From assembly GCA_943373175.1 (NCBI GenBank), contig CALSBM010000101.1, positions 1-7,110 of the forward strand: a stretch of 7,110 nt of DNA, read 5' to 3'. Shown here in pieces: positions 1 through 6,307 of this stretch; within the stretch, counting starts at the first letter, position 1, and every line of letters starts with the position of its first letter. The translations under genes and the position numbers were made by a program. The DNA comes from JAIXUI01 sp943373175 (GTDB lineage: Bacteria > Bacteroidota > Bacteroidia > UBA7662 > JAIXUI01). A model generated the notes under the pieces. That model was not told the origin of the DNA, did no database searches, and was given only the letters and a program-made list of their open reading frames with translations.

Positions 1-1380
1 GTGCCTACCTCTCAGGCTAATAACGTAACAACAGGTAGGGTTTACCTCAGTGTAATCGAAAAGGAACGCCAGGGGAACTACCTCGGAAAAACTGTTCAGG
101 TAGTGCCGCATATTACAGATGAAATTAAACAACGCTATCAAATTCTCGGAAAATCGGGACGCTACGATATAATCATTACTGAACTCGGCGGAACAGTAGG
201 GGATATCGAGTCACTCCCATACATCGAAGCTTTACGACAGTTAAAATACGAACTCGGAGACTCTAATTGCGTTGTAGTACACCTTACGCTTATTCCATAT
301 TTATCTGCTGCCGGTGAACTCAAAACTAAACCTACTCAACATTCTGTAAAAGCATTACTTGAATTGGGTGTTCAACCTGATATTTTGGTTTGCCGTACTG
401 AGCATCCGCTTCCAAAAGAAATGCGGAAGAAAATAGGTCTTTTTTGTAATGTAAACCAAAATGCGGTCATAGAGGCACGAGATGCCGAATCCATCTACGA
501 TGTTCCCCTTCTTATGGAACAGGAACATCTTGATCGTACAGTTTTAGCTAAACTAAAGCTTTCAACCCGGCAGGAACCTGATTTAACTTCCTGGAAAGAT
601 TTTCTCTTCAAATTAAAAAATCCTCAAAAGGAAATTACTGTCGGTTTGGTTGGTAAGTACGTAGAGTTGAAAGATGCGTATAAATCCATTGCAGAAGCAT
701 TTGTTCATGCAGGTGCGGCTAATCATTTGAAAGTGAATATAAAATGGATTCATTCTGAACATTTAACCAGAGCCAATGCGCAGGAGAAAATTAAAGGCTT
801 GGATGGTATTCTAGTAGCTCCGGGCTTTGGACAGCGTGGACTCGAAGGAAAGTTGGAAGCGATTCGATACGTTAGGGAAAAGCACATCCCATTCCTAGGT
901 ATTTGTCTTGGGATGCAATGTGCGGTTATTGAATTTGCTCGCAATGTTTTACGTTGGAATGGCGCAAATTCAACTGAAATGGATGCGGATACGCTTTATC
1001 CAGTGATTGATTTGATGGAGAGCCAGAAGAACATTACCAAAATGGGTGGAACCATGCGTTTAGGAGCTTATGATTGTCTGTTGAAGCCGGATAGTAAACT
1101 GGCCAGCTTATATCAAACTACCGAGATAACCGAAAGACACCGTCATCGCTATGAATTCAATAATAAATACCTTAAATCATTTGAACAAGGCGGAATGATG
1201 TTTACCGGGTCGAATCCTTTGACTGGTTTAGTTGAGACGCTTGAACTTCCTCAACATCCCTGGTTTGTTGGGGTACAGTTTCATCCGGAATACAAAAGCA
1301 CCGTTAATAAACCTCATCCAATGTTTGTAGGATTTGTTAAAGCGTGCCTTGAACAGCAGGAGAAGGTTAGCCAGGAATGA
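1..1380 (+). CDS. pyrG: CTP synthase (glutamine-hydrolysing), 5'-truncated by window start
   Basis: CTP synthase makes CTP from UTP, ATP and glutamine in the cytoplasm, the last step of de novo pyrimidine nucleotide synthesis. The visible 459 codons align with E. coli PyrG from about residue 82 to the end, so some 80 residues (including the P-loop) lie outside the window. The opening GTG is therefore most likely an internal valine, as in the usual Bacteroidota sequence before PTSQANNVTTGR. The synthetase part (about 1-205) holds the ELGGTVGDIES motif with the magnesium-ligand glutamate E61 and the nucleotide-binding KTKPTQHSVK at 108-117. The class I glutamine amidotransferase domain (about 213-450) carries the complete triad: C302 in GICLGMQ, and H428 and E430 in FHPE. 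Nothing appears broken, and the projected full length of about 540 residues is normal. The gene ends in TGA directly against the stop codon of the convergent gene. Identity is effectively certain. Confidence 0.98.
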   Translation: MPTSQANNVTTGRVYLSVIEKERQGNYLGKTVQVVPHITDEIKQRYQILGKSGRYDIIITELGGTVGDIESLPYIEALRQLKYELGDSNCVVVHLTLIPYLSAAGELKTKPTQHSVKALLELGVQPDILVCRTEHPLPKEMRKKIGLFCNVNQNAVIEARDAESIYDVPLLMEQEHLDRTVLAKLKLSTRQEPDLTSWKDFLFKLKNPQKEITVGLVGKYVELKDAYKSIAEAFVHAGAANHLKVNIKWIHSEHLTRANAQEKIKGLDGILVAPGFGQRGLEGKLEAIRYVREKHIPFLGICLGMQCAVIEFARNVLRWNGANSTEMDADTLYPVIDLMESQKNITKMGGTMRLGAYDCLLKPDSKLASLYQTTEITERHRHRYEFNNKYLKSFEQGGMMFTGSNPLTGLVETLELPQHPWFVGVQFHPEYKSTVNKPHPMFVGFVKACLEQQEKVSQE

Positions 1381-1845
1381 TTATTTGATAAATCGATCCA
1401 ACTGTGCCTCTGAATATCGGATTGATTTCAGGGTTTTATTGTCAGATCGGCGGTAAATCAGGTAGAGTCCTTCCTTTTCCACATAATAAGCCTCTACGCC
1501 CTGGTTCAGATAATGCGCCAAAGTTTCTTCAGCTTCTTCTATATTTTTACAAGCCTTGCTCATGTTGGAACGCTGAACTTCTTGGAACAAATCATCAAAA
1601 CGATTTCCAAGACCAAATTCTAAGACAGCTCCAGAAAGTACGTACTGTAAATCACAAAGGGCATCGGCAACGCCGGTGAGGTCTTGTTCTGCTATGGCTA
1701 CTTCCAACTCTTTAAGTTCTTCAGCAAGCAGTGCAATCCTCAATTGACAGCGATTTTCGTTGGGTATTTGAGGTGATTCTAACACTGGATGTCCGAACAA
1801 ACGATGAAAAGCAGCAACTGCTTCTAGTGATTCTGGTGATTTCAT
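1381..1845 (-). CDS. MazG/PRA-PH-like nucleoside triphosphate pyrophosphohydrolase
   Basis: This 154-residue protein looks like a small all-alpha NTP pyrophosphatase, enzymes that split (d)NTPs to the monophosphate and pyrophosphate. What is seen: an acidic helix with E42, E43 and E46 in the EExxE arrangement, then a second acidic helix with D61 and D65 (DALCDLQYV), which together resemble the magnesium-binding site of the MazG/PRA-PH/dUTPase superfamily. A following EVQRSNMSK segment (89-97) is typical of the group annotated as nucleoside triphosphate pyrophosphohydrolase family protein. The C-terminal 40 residues, rich in aromatics and basic residues, look like a short beta extension. The ATG overlaps the mutS stop codon (ATGA at 1845-1842), so translation is probably coupled to mutS; no Shine-Dalgarno sequence is evident. 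The substrate cannot be read from sequence: non-canonical dNTPs, dUTP or dCTP are possible. It is too unlike HisE in context to call a histidine enzyme, since no his genes are near. Confidence 0.85.
   Translation of the reverse strand: MKSPESLEAVAAFHRLFGHPVLESPQIPNENRCQLRIALLAEELKELEVAIAEQDLTGVADALCDLQYVLSGAVLEFGLGNRFDDLFQEVQRSNMSKACKNIEEAEETLAHYLNQGVEAYYVEKEGLYLIYRRSDNKTLKSIRYSEAQLDRFIK
1842..1845 (-). other. ATGA stop/start overlap coupling mutS to the pyrophosphohydrolase
   Basis: Read on the minus strand, the four bases are ATGA: the ATG (1845-1843) opens the pyrophosphohydrolase gene and the TGA (1844-1842) closes mutS. Such overlaps commonly mean one mRNA and re-initiation by the same ribosome. 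The upstream bases are A-rich without a clear Shine-Dalgarno sequence, which fits dependence on mutS translation. The overlap is seen directly; the coupling is inferred. Confidence 0.8.
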
Positions 1846-4445
1846 GATTTTTTTGGGCTAAGGATTTTCTTCAACTCATACAAGCGGAACAACGCTTCAA
1901 CAGGAGTAAGTGTGTCTATTTCCGTTTGATCCAAGATTTCTTTTACTCGAAGCAATTCAGGATTATCCATTTGAAAAAGGCTCATTTGCAATTTATCTTC
2001 TACAGGTCTGACTTTAGCCTGGTTGCCTCTTTGGCTTTCTAAATCCTTGAGAATTAACCTTGCCTTGGCCACAACATGATCAGGAACACCTGCCATTCTT
2101 GCTACATGTATTCCGAAACTGTGGTGACTTCCCCCCGGAATGAGTTTTCGAAGAAAAATGATTTTATCTGGCAGTTCCTTCACCGAAACGGTATAATTAT
2201 GAATTCTTGGGTAAGATTTTTCCATTTCGTTTAGCTCATGATAGTGGGTCGCAAACAACGTCCGAGCTTTGGCTTTTGGATGATTATGTAAAAATTCTGC
2301 AACTGCCCAAGCAATCGAAATTCCGTCGTAAGTAGCGGTACCTCTTCCTATTTCATCCAGTAAAACTAAGCTACGAGGGGAGAGGTTGTTGAGAATAGAG
2401 GCCGTTTCATTCATTTCTACCATAAAAGTAGATTCGCCTCCTGAAAGGTTATCGTTAGCTCCAACCCGGGTAAACACTTTGTCAACAAGCCCTATTCGCG
2501 CTTTTTTTGCAGGCACATGACTTCCAATCTGAGCGAGAATTACAATTAAGGCGGTTTGTCTAAGAATCGCAGATTTACCGCTCATATTGGGGCCGGTAAT
2601 CATGATGATTTGTTGTTTGGAATCATCCAGCAACAGACTATTGGGAACATAAGATTCGCCTTCTGGAAGTTTTGTTTCAAGTACAGGATGACGCCCATCT
2701 ACTATATCCAGTTCGAAAGAATCGTCTATCTCCGGTTTGTTATAGCCTTTTTCCAAAGCCAGAACCGACAATCCACTTAAGCAGTCTAAACGCGCTATTA
2801 ATCGTGCATTGGATTGTAATGCTGCAATATGTTCTGATAAACCTTGAACCAGTTCCCTGAAGTACTGTTCTTCCATGTACATGATTCGCTCTTCTGCTCC
2901 AAGGATTTTCTCTTCGAAATGCTTCAGTTCATCGGTAATATAGCGCTCGGCGTTTACTAGGGTTTGTTTTCTTACCCATTCTGGCGGCACTTTTTCCTTA
3001 TGCGAATGGGTGACTTCAAGGTAATATCCAAACACATTGTTGTAACTCACCTTTAATGAGGTAATTCCGGTTCTACTTGCTTCCCTTTGCTGAATCTGCA
3101 ATAAATAATCCTTGCCAGAATAAGCGATTTGCCGGAGTTCGTCGAGTTCAGGAATGACACCTTCCTTCAAAATTCCCCCTTTTGAAACACTTAGCGGGGC
3201 TTCATCCTGCAAACATTGCCTCAATTGGACTTCTACATCAGGCAATGGATTTAGGGAATTCCCCCACGAGGATAATTCAGGCAATGGCTGTTCTATAAGT
3301 AGCTGTTTAACCTGATTGACTAATCGTAGCGCGTCTCTGAATTGAACCGCTTCCCTTGGATTAAGCCTTCCGGTAGCAATTTTTGCTACTAATCGTTCTA
3401 AATCCGGCATAGGCTGAAGCAACTGCCTCAAAAGTTCGCGTAGCTTCTTTTTTTCTTTAATATAAGCGACAACATTTTGACGTCCTTCAATTTCTTCCCG
3501 GTCTTTGAGTGGAAACAACAACCATTGCCTTAGCATACGGGCACCCATAGGCGTTTGCGTGCGATCGACTACTTGAAGTAGGGAAACTGCGTTTTCGTGT
3601 TGCCCTTCAACCAGTTCAAGGTTTCGGAGCGTGAAGCGGTCTAACCAAACGTATCGGTCAGGTTCTATTCTTGATAACTGATTGATATGGCTTAAGTCAG
3701 GATGGCGTGCTTCCTGTAAATAGTGAAGTGCTACACCGGCACAGATTAAGGCTTCCGGTTGTTCTTCCAACCCAAAACCCTTCATACTGGTCGTTTTGAA
3801 ATGGCGGGTTAGAACCGGATAAACATAATCTAGGCTGAAAAACCAATCTTCAACTGCGGTAAACTTTAACCTATTCCAGCGCACTTCCATCTCTTTCAAT
3901 TTCGACTTCGGCGCGAGAACTTCAGCCGGAGCATAAGTTTGGAGTAACTTATCAATTCGGGAAGAATGGTCAGTTATTGCCATGAATTCTCCAGTAGAAA
4001 TGTCCACCAAAGCCAGACCAGCAGTTTGTTCCTGAATGAAGACACAAGCCAGAAAATTATTGGCTCTATGATCGAGTAGTTTATCATTGAGCGCAACGCC
4101 AGGCGAAACAATTTCAGTTACACCGCGCTTTACAATAGTTTTTGTCAGTTTCGGATCCTCCAACTGATCGCAAACTGCAACCCTGTAACCAGCCCTAACC
4201 AATTTAGGGAGGTAAGAATCTAAGGAATGATATGGAAAGCCAGCTAGTTCTATTTCACTGGCTGCGCCATTGGCTCTTTTAGTAAGAACAATACCGAGAA
4301 CTTTACTGGCAACGATGGCGTCTTCAGAAAACGTTTCATAAAAGTCTCCAACCCTGAAAAGCAGTATTGTGCCGGGGTATTGCGCTTTTACGCTGTTGTA
4401 TTGTTGCATCAAAGGAGTTTCCTTGCCGGCTCCTGCTTTTCCCAC
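1842..4445 (-). CDS. mutS: DNA mismatch repair protein MutS
   Basis: MutS recognises base mismatches and small loops in newly replicated DNA and, with MutL, starts their repair. At 867 residues it has the normal length (E. coli 853). The mismatch-binding domain I (about 10-125) carries the Phe-X-Glu motif as F35-Y36-E37 in GDFYETF. A connector domain, a long helical core and clamp (about 270-570) and the ABC-type ATPase follow: Walker A GPNMSGKS at 618-625 (K624), signature region LSGGEST, Walker B LVLLDEIG with D697-E698, and H734 in FATHYHEL. A QMSLF pentapeptide at 820-824 matches the beta-clamp binding motif known in MutS. The start chosen is GTG at 4445: an in-frame TAA lies only two codons upstream, and the conserved ETPLMQQY begins at residue 9, ahead of the first ATG (M13). 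M13 does have an AAGGA about 10 nt upstream and remains a weaker alternative. The gene overlaps the downstream pyrophosphohydrolase gene by ATGA. Confidence 0.98.
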   Translation of the reverse strand: MGKAGAGKETPLMQQYNSVKAQYPGTILLFRVGDFYETFSEDAIVASKVLGIVLTKRANGAASEIELAGFPYHSLDSYLPKLVRAGYRVAVCDQLEDPKLTKTIVKRGVTEIVSPGVALNDKLLDHRANNFLACVFIQEQTAGLALVDISTGEFMAITDHSSRIDKLLQTYAPAEVLAPKSKLKEMEVRWNRLKFTAVEDWFFSLDYVYPVLTRHFKTTSMKGFGLEEQPEALICAGVALHYLQEARHPDLSHINQLSRIEPDRYVWLDRFTLRNLELVEGQHENAVSLLQVVDRTQTPMGARMLRQWLLFPLKDREEIEGRQNVVAYIKEKKKLRELLRQLLQPMPDLERLVAKIATGRLNPREAVQFRDALRLVNQVKQLLIEQPLPELSSWGNSLNPLPDVEVQLRQCLQDEAPLSVSKGGILKEGVIPELDELRQIAYSGKDYLLQIQQREASRTGITSLKVSYNNVFGYYLEVTHSHKEKVPPEWVRKQTLVNAERYITDELKHFEEKILGAEERIMYMEEQYFRELVQGLSEHIAALQSNARLIARLDCLSGLSVLALEKGYNKPEIDDSFELDIVDGRHPVLETKLPEGESYVPNSLLLDDSKQQIIMITGPNMSGKSAILRQTALIVILAQIGSHVPAKKARIGLVDKVFTRVGANDNLSGGESTFMVEMNETASILNNLSPRSLVLLDEIGRGTATYDGISIAWAVAEFLHNHPKAKARTLFATHYHELNEMEKSYPRIHNYTVSVKELPDKIIFLRKLIPGGSHHSFGIHVARMAGVPDHVVAKARLILKDLESQRGNQAKVRPVEDKLQMSLFQMDNPELLRVKEILDQTEIDTLTPVEALFRLYELKKILSPKKS

Positions 4446-4532
4446 GGTTTCTTATGTTTGAGGCCTGAAGTTGCGAAAATAGGGATAAGCTTGTTGCCCT
4501 AACTCATTCTTCAAATAGGGAAGTGATTATTC
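4446..4532. promoter_or_regulatory. Divergent intergenic region between mutS and the RNA methyltransferase gene
   Basis: This 87-bp gap must hold the 5' ends of two divergent transcripts unless promoters sit inside the genes. On the plus strand, TATGTTTG at 4453-4460 matches the Bacteroidota -7 consensus TAnnTTTG, but no TTG lies at the expected distance of about 20 nt upstream (the nearest is near 4423), so it is only a half-match. On the minus strand, TATTTTCG near 4473-4480 is a one-mismatch version, also without a well-placed -33 element. AGGGAAG at 4517-4523 could serve as ribosome binding site for the methyltransferase gene. No terminator or strong inverted repeat is visible. The promoter role follows from gene layout; the exact elements are uncertain. 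Confidence 0.4.
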
Positions 4533-5069
4533 ATGAGAAAGTTAAGAAGTGCTGAACTTCCAAGGATTAGTCCTGAGGAATATCAAAGAAGCCACAAGAT
4601 GCCGGTGACGGTTGTGTTAGATAATATCCGAAGCTTGCTGAACGTAGGAAGCTTTTTCCGAACGTCCGATTCTTTTCGTGTTGAGAAAATTGTGCTTTGC
4701 GGATTTACCGGATGCCCACCTCAAGCCGAAATTCATAAATCTGCCTTGGGCGCTGAAGAAGTAGTACCGTGGGAGTATCAACTTAGCGCTGTTGATGCTT
4801 TATTACAACTAAAGCATTCTGGTTATGAGGCTATAGCAGTTGAGCACACCTCAGATAGCAAGCCCTTAAACGAGTTTTTTCCTGATAAGGAAAGAAAATA
4901 CGCCCTGGTTTTTGGGAATGAAGTTAGAGGAGTGCAAACTGAATGCATCGAACTGTGTTCGATGGCGCTTGAAATACCTATGTCAGGAACGAAACACTCG
5001 CTCAATGTAAGCACCTGTGCAGGCATTGTGCTTTGGCATTTCTACCAACATTGGCGTGTTAACCTTTAA
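4533..5069 (+). CDS. TrmH/SpoU-family RNA 2'-O-ribose methyltransferase
   Basis: This 178-residue cytoplasmic enzyme belongs to the SPOUT superfamily, which uses S-adenosylmethionine to methylate ribose 2'-OH groups in tRNA or rRNA and binds SAM in a C-terminal trefoil knot. All three SpoU motifs are present: motif 1 as NIRSLLNVGSFFRTSDSF (31-48, with N37 and the catalytic-type R43), motif 2 as LVFGNEVRGV (125-134), and motif 3 as IPMSGTKHSLNVS (148-160). It is close to the minimal length of the family and lacks the N-terminal RNA-binding (L30e-like) domain of RlmB-type members. The ATG at 4533 is preceded by an in-frame TGA three codons upstream, and AGGGAAG sits 9 nt before it. The exact target nucleotide (for example tRNA G18, as for TrmH) cannot be assigned. 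It is divergent from mutS and convergent with the FAH-family gene, with 5 bp between stops, so it is probably its own transcription unit. Confidence 0.93.
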   Translation: MRKLRSAELPRISPEEYQRSHKMPVTVVLDNIRSLLNVGSFFRTSDSFRVEKIVLCGFTGCPPQAEIHKSALGAEEVVPWEYQLSAVDALLQLKHSGYEAIAVEHTSDSKPLNEFFPDKERKYALVFGNEVRGVQTECIELCSMALEIPMSGTKHSLNVSTCAGIVLWHFYQHWRVNL

Positions 5070-5074
5070 CGCAG

Positions 5075-5686
5075 TTACCTGATATCGCAATGAAGCAGTT
5101 TCTTTTCGCCGATAAACGCTTCCAACTTATCGCCTTCATTTATCTTCGAAACACCTTCCGGAGTCCCGGTAAAGATGTAATCACCGGTTTTTAGGGTGAA
5201 GTAACGGCTGACGTAACTGATAATCGTTTCGAAGGAAAAGATTAAATCGCTTGTGTTTCCTTGTTGTACCCATTGCCCATTTTTCTTCAATCCGAACCCG
5301 ATGTTGTTCCAATCGGTAAACTCATCCGAAGGAAGAAATTCGCCTAAAACTGCAGAATGGTCAAAGCCTTTGGCCAGCTCCCAAGGATGACCGGCTTTTT
5401 TCAGTTTGTCCTGTAAATCCCGTGCGGTAAAGTCTAATCCAATGCCAATATGGGTAATGTATGAAGCGGCAAATTCAGGTTGAATATGCCTGCCGTTTCT
5501 GCCTATTTTAAGAACCAGCTCAACCTCATGATGAATGTTTTCTGTAAATGCAGGATGATAAAATGGCTTGTGATTTCGTAAAACGGCAGTATCCGGTTTC
5601 ATGAAGATCAGCGGCTCGGTAGGGAGGTCGTTGTTTAGCTCAACTGCATGAGCAGCATAATTTCTTCCAACACAAATTATTTTCAT
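5075..5686 (-). CDS. Fumarylacetoacetate hydrolase family protein, FAHD1-like
   Basis: This is a 203-residue single-domain member of the FAH superfamily, metal-dependent cytoplasmic enzymes that cleave C-C bonds of acylpyruvates or decarboxylate oxaloacetate. The N-terminal CVGRNYAAHAVEL (5-17) places H13 and E16 where human FAHD1 has its catalytic lid dyad His30/Glu33. The metal ligands E54 and E56 (HHEVEL) and D85 (GIGLDFTARD) are intact, and K106 in PWELAKGFD matches the family's active-site lysine. The C-terminal FTGTPEGVSKI motif is also typical. The layout resembles FAHD1/YcgM rather than full-length fumarylacetoacetase, which is about twice as long. No aromatic catabolism genes are nearby, so the physiological substrate is open; oxaloacetate or an acylpyruvate is the family-based guess. 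The ATG at 5686 has a clear AAGGAAGG upstream. It follows gmhA by 15 bp and is probably co-transcribed with it. Confidence 0.92.
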   Translation of the reverse strand: MKIICVGRNYAAHAVELNNDLPTEPLIFMKPDTAVLRNHKPFYHPAFTENIHHEVELVLKIGRNGRHIQPEFAASYITHIGIGLDFTARDLQDKLKKAGHPWELAKGFDHSAVLGEFLPSDEFTDWNNIGFGLKKNGQWVQQGNTSDLIFSFETIISYVSRYFTLKTGDYIFTGTPEGVSKINEGDKLEAFIGEKKLLHCDIR

Positions 5687-5690
5687 CTTT

Positions 5691-5698
5691 CCTTCCTT
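5691..5698 (-). promoter_or_regulatory. Purine-rich ribosome binding site of the FAH-family gene
   Basis: On the minus strand, AAGGAAGG ends 4 nt before the ATG at 5686, within a run of 12 purines. It is the clearest Shine-Dalgarno-like sequence in the window, where most other genes show weak or none, and it supports this start. It fills most of the 15-bp gap after gmhA, leaving little room for a separate promoter. Confidence 0.5.
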
Positions 5699-5701
5699 GG
5701 C

Positions 5702-6274
5702 TTAGTAACCCATTTTTTGTTCAATACTTAAAATAAGGCTATGAATTACCTTAATGTGTATTTCCTGAGCCCTATCAGCAAATTCTGAATGTGGAGCTCG
5801 AATTTCAACATCGCAAAGGTCTTTCATCGCACCACCTGTTTTACCTGTCAATCCAACAACCCTCATTCCTACCTTTCTGGCTGCTTCAATGGCCTTTAAA
5901 ACATTGGGTGAATTGCCGGAAGTACTTATTGCAAGTAAAACATCAGCTTTTTTTCCAAAAGCTTCTATCATCCTGGAAAAAACAAATTCATACCCAAAGT
6001 CATTGGAAACACAACTTAAGTGAGAGGAATCAGATAAAGATAATGCAGGCAATGCCGGTCGGTTTTCTCGAAAGCGCCCGGTGAGTTCTTCAGCAAAGTG
6101 CATGGCATCGCACATAGACCCGCCATTCCCGCAAGAAAGAATTTTCCCTCCGTATTTCAGAGAATTGACCATCAAGTCAGCGGCATAGTCAATTTTTCGA
6201 TAGTTATCGGGATGCGCAAACGCATTCAACACATGAGTGGCCTCATTAAACTGGGCTTCAATCAAAGAAGACAT
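5702..6274 (-). CDS. gmhA: Phosphoheptose (sedoheptulose 7-phosphate) isomerase
   Basis: GmhA converts sedoheptulose 7-phosphate to D-glycero-D-manno-heptose 7-phosphate, the first step toward the heptoses of the LPS inner core, in the cytoplasm. The 190-residue protein consists of one SIS (sugar isomerase) domain and aligns with E. coli GmhA (192 residues) nearly end to end. GNGGSMCDAMHFAEELTGRF (49-68) contains H59 and E63, matching E. coli H61 and E65. STSGNS (about 117-122) is the SIS phosphate-binding loop, and Q170 and H178 in the C-terminal helix match E. coli Q172 and H180. One visible difference is M54 where E. coli has H56. The ATG at 6274 gives the expected N-terminus; no Shine-Dalgarno sequence is apparent. 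The other heptose genes (hldE or hddA, gmhB, hldD) are not in the window. It lies 33 bp after the T9SS cargo gene and 15 bp before the FAH-family gene, on the same strand. Confidence 0.93.
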   Translation of the reverse strand: MSSLIEAQFNEATHVLNAFAHPDNYRKIDYAADLMVNSLKYGGKILSCGNGGSMCDAMHFAEELTGRFRENRPALPALSLSDSSHLSCVSNDFGYEFVFSRMIEAFGKKADVLLAISTSGNSPNVLKAIEAARKVGMRVVGLTGKTGGAMKDLCDVEIRAPHSEFADRAQEIHIKVIHSLILSIEQKMGY

Positions 6275-6307
6275 GCCGCGAATTTAAGACGGTTCGCTTA
6301 AGCTAGG

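Noticed and set aside
1..3. GTG at the first base as the true start of pyrG
   Set aside because: The sequence begins about 80 residues into the CTP synthase alignment, and a valine is usual at this position in relatives. The gene is cut by the window edge rather than truncated.
750..944. Antisense reading frame inside pyrG
   Set aside because: It is the shadow of strongly conserved CTP synthase codons and shows no recognisable protein features of its own.
1404..1679. Plus-strand reading frame opposite the pyrophosphohydrolase gene
   Set aside because: It has no recognisable domain, and the minus-strand protein in the same place has clear family motifs.
2556..2860. Plus-strand reading frames opposite the mutS ATPase and core regions
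   Set aside because: They lie over highly conserved MutS codons and encode compositionally odd peptides with no motif.
4453..4460. TATGTTTG as a complete Bacteroidota promoter for the methyltransferase gene
   Set aside because: It fits the -7 consensus, but no TTG is found at the proper -33 distance. It is kept only as a half-match within the intergenic region.
5791..6301. Plus-strand reading frames opposite gmhA
   Set aside because: The minus strand carries complete phosphoheptose isomerase motifs end to end; the opposite frames look like random translations.
6296..6303. GCTTAAGC palindrome between the T9SS cargo gene and gmhA as a terminator or operator
   Set aside because: Eight bases without a loop or T-tract are too short and AT-rich to support either role.
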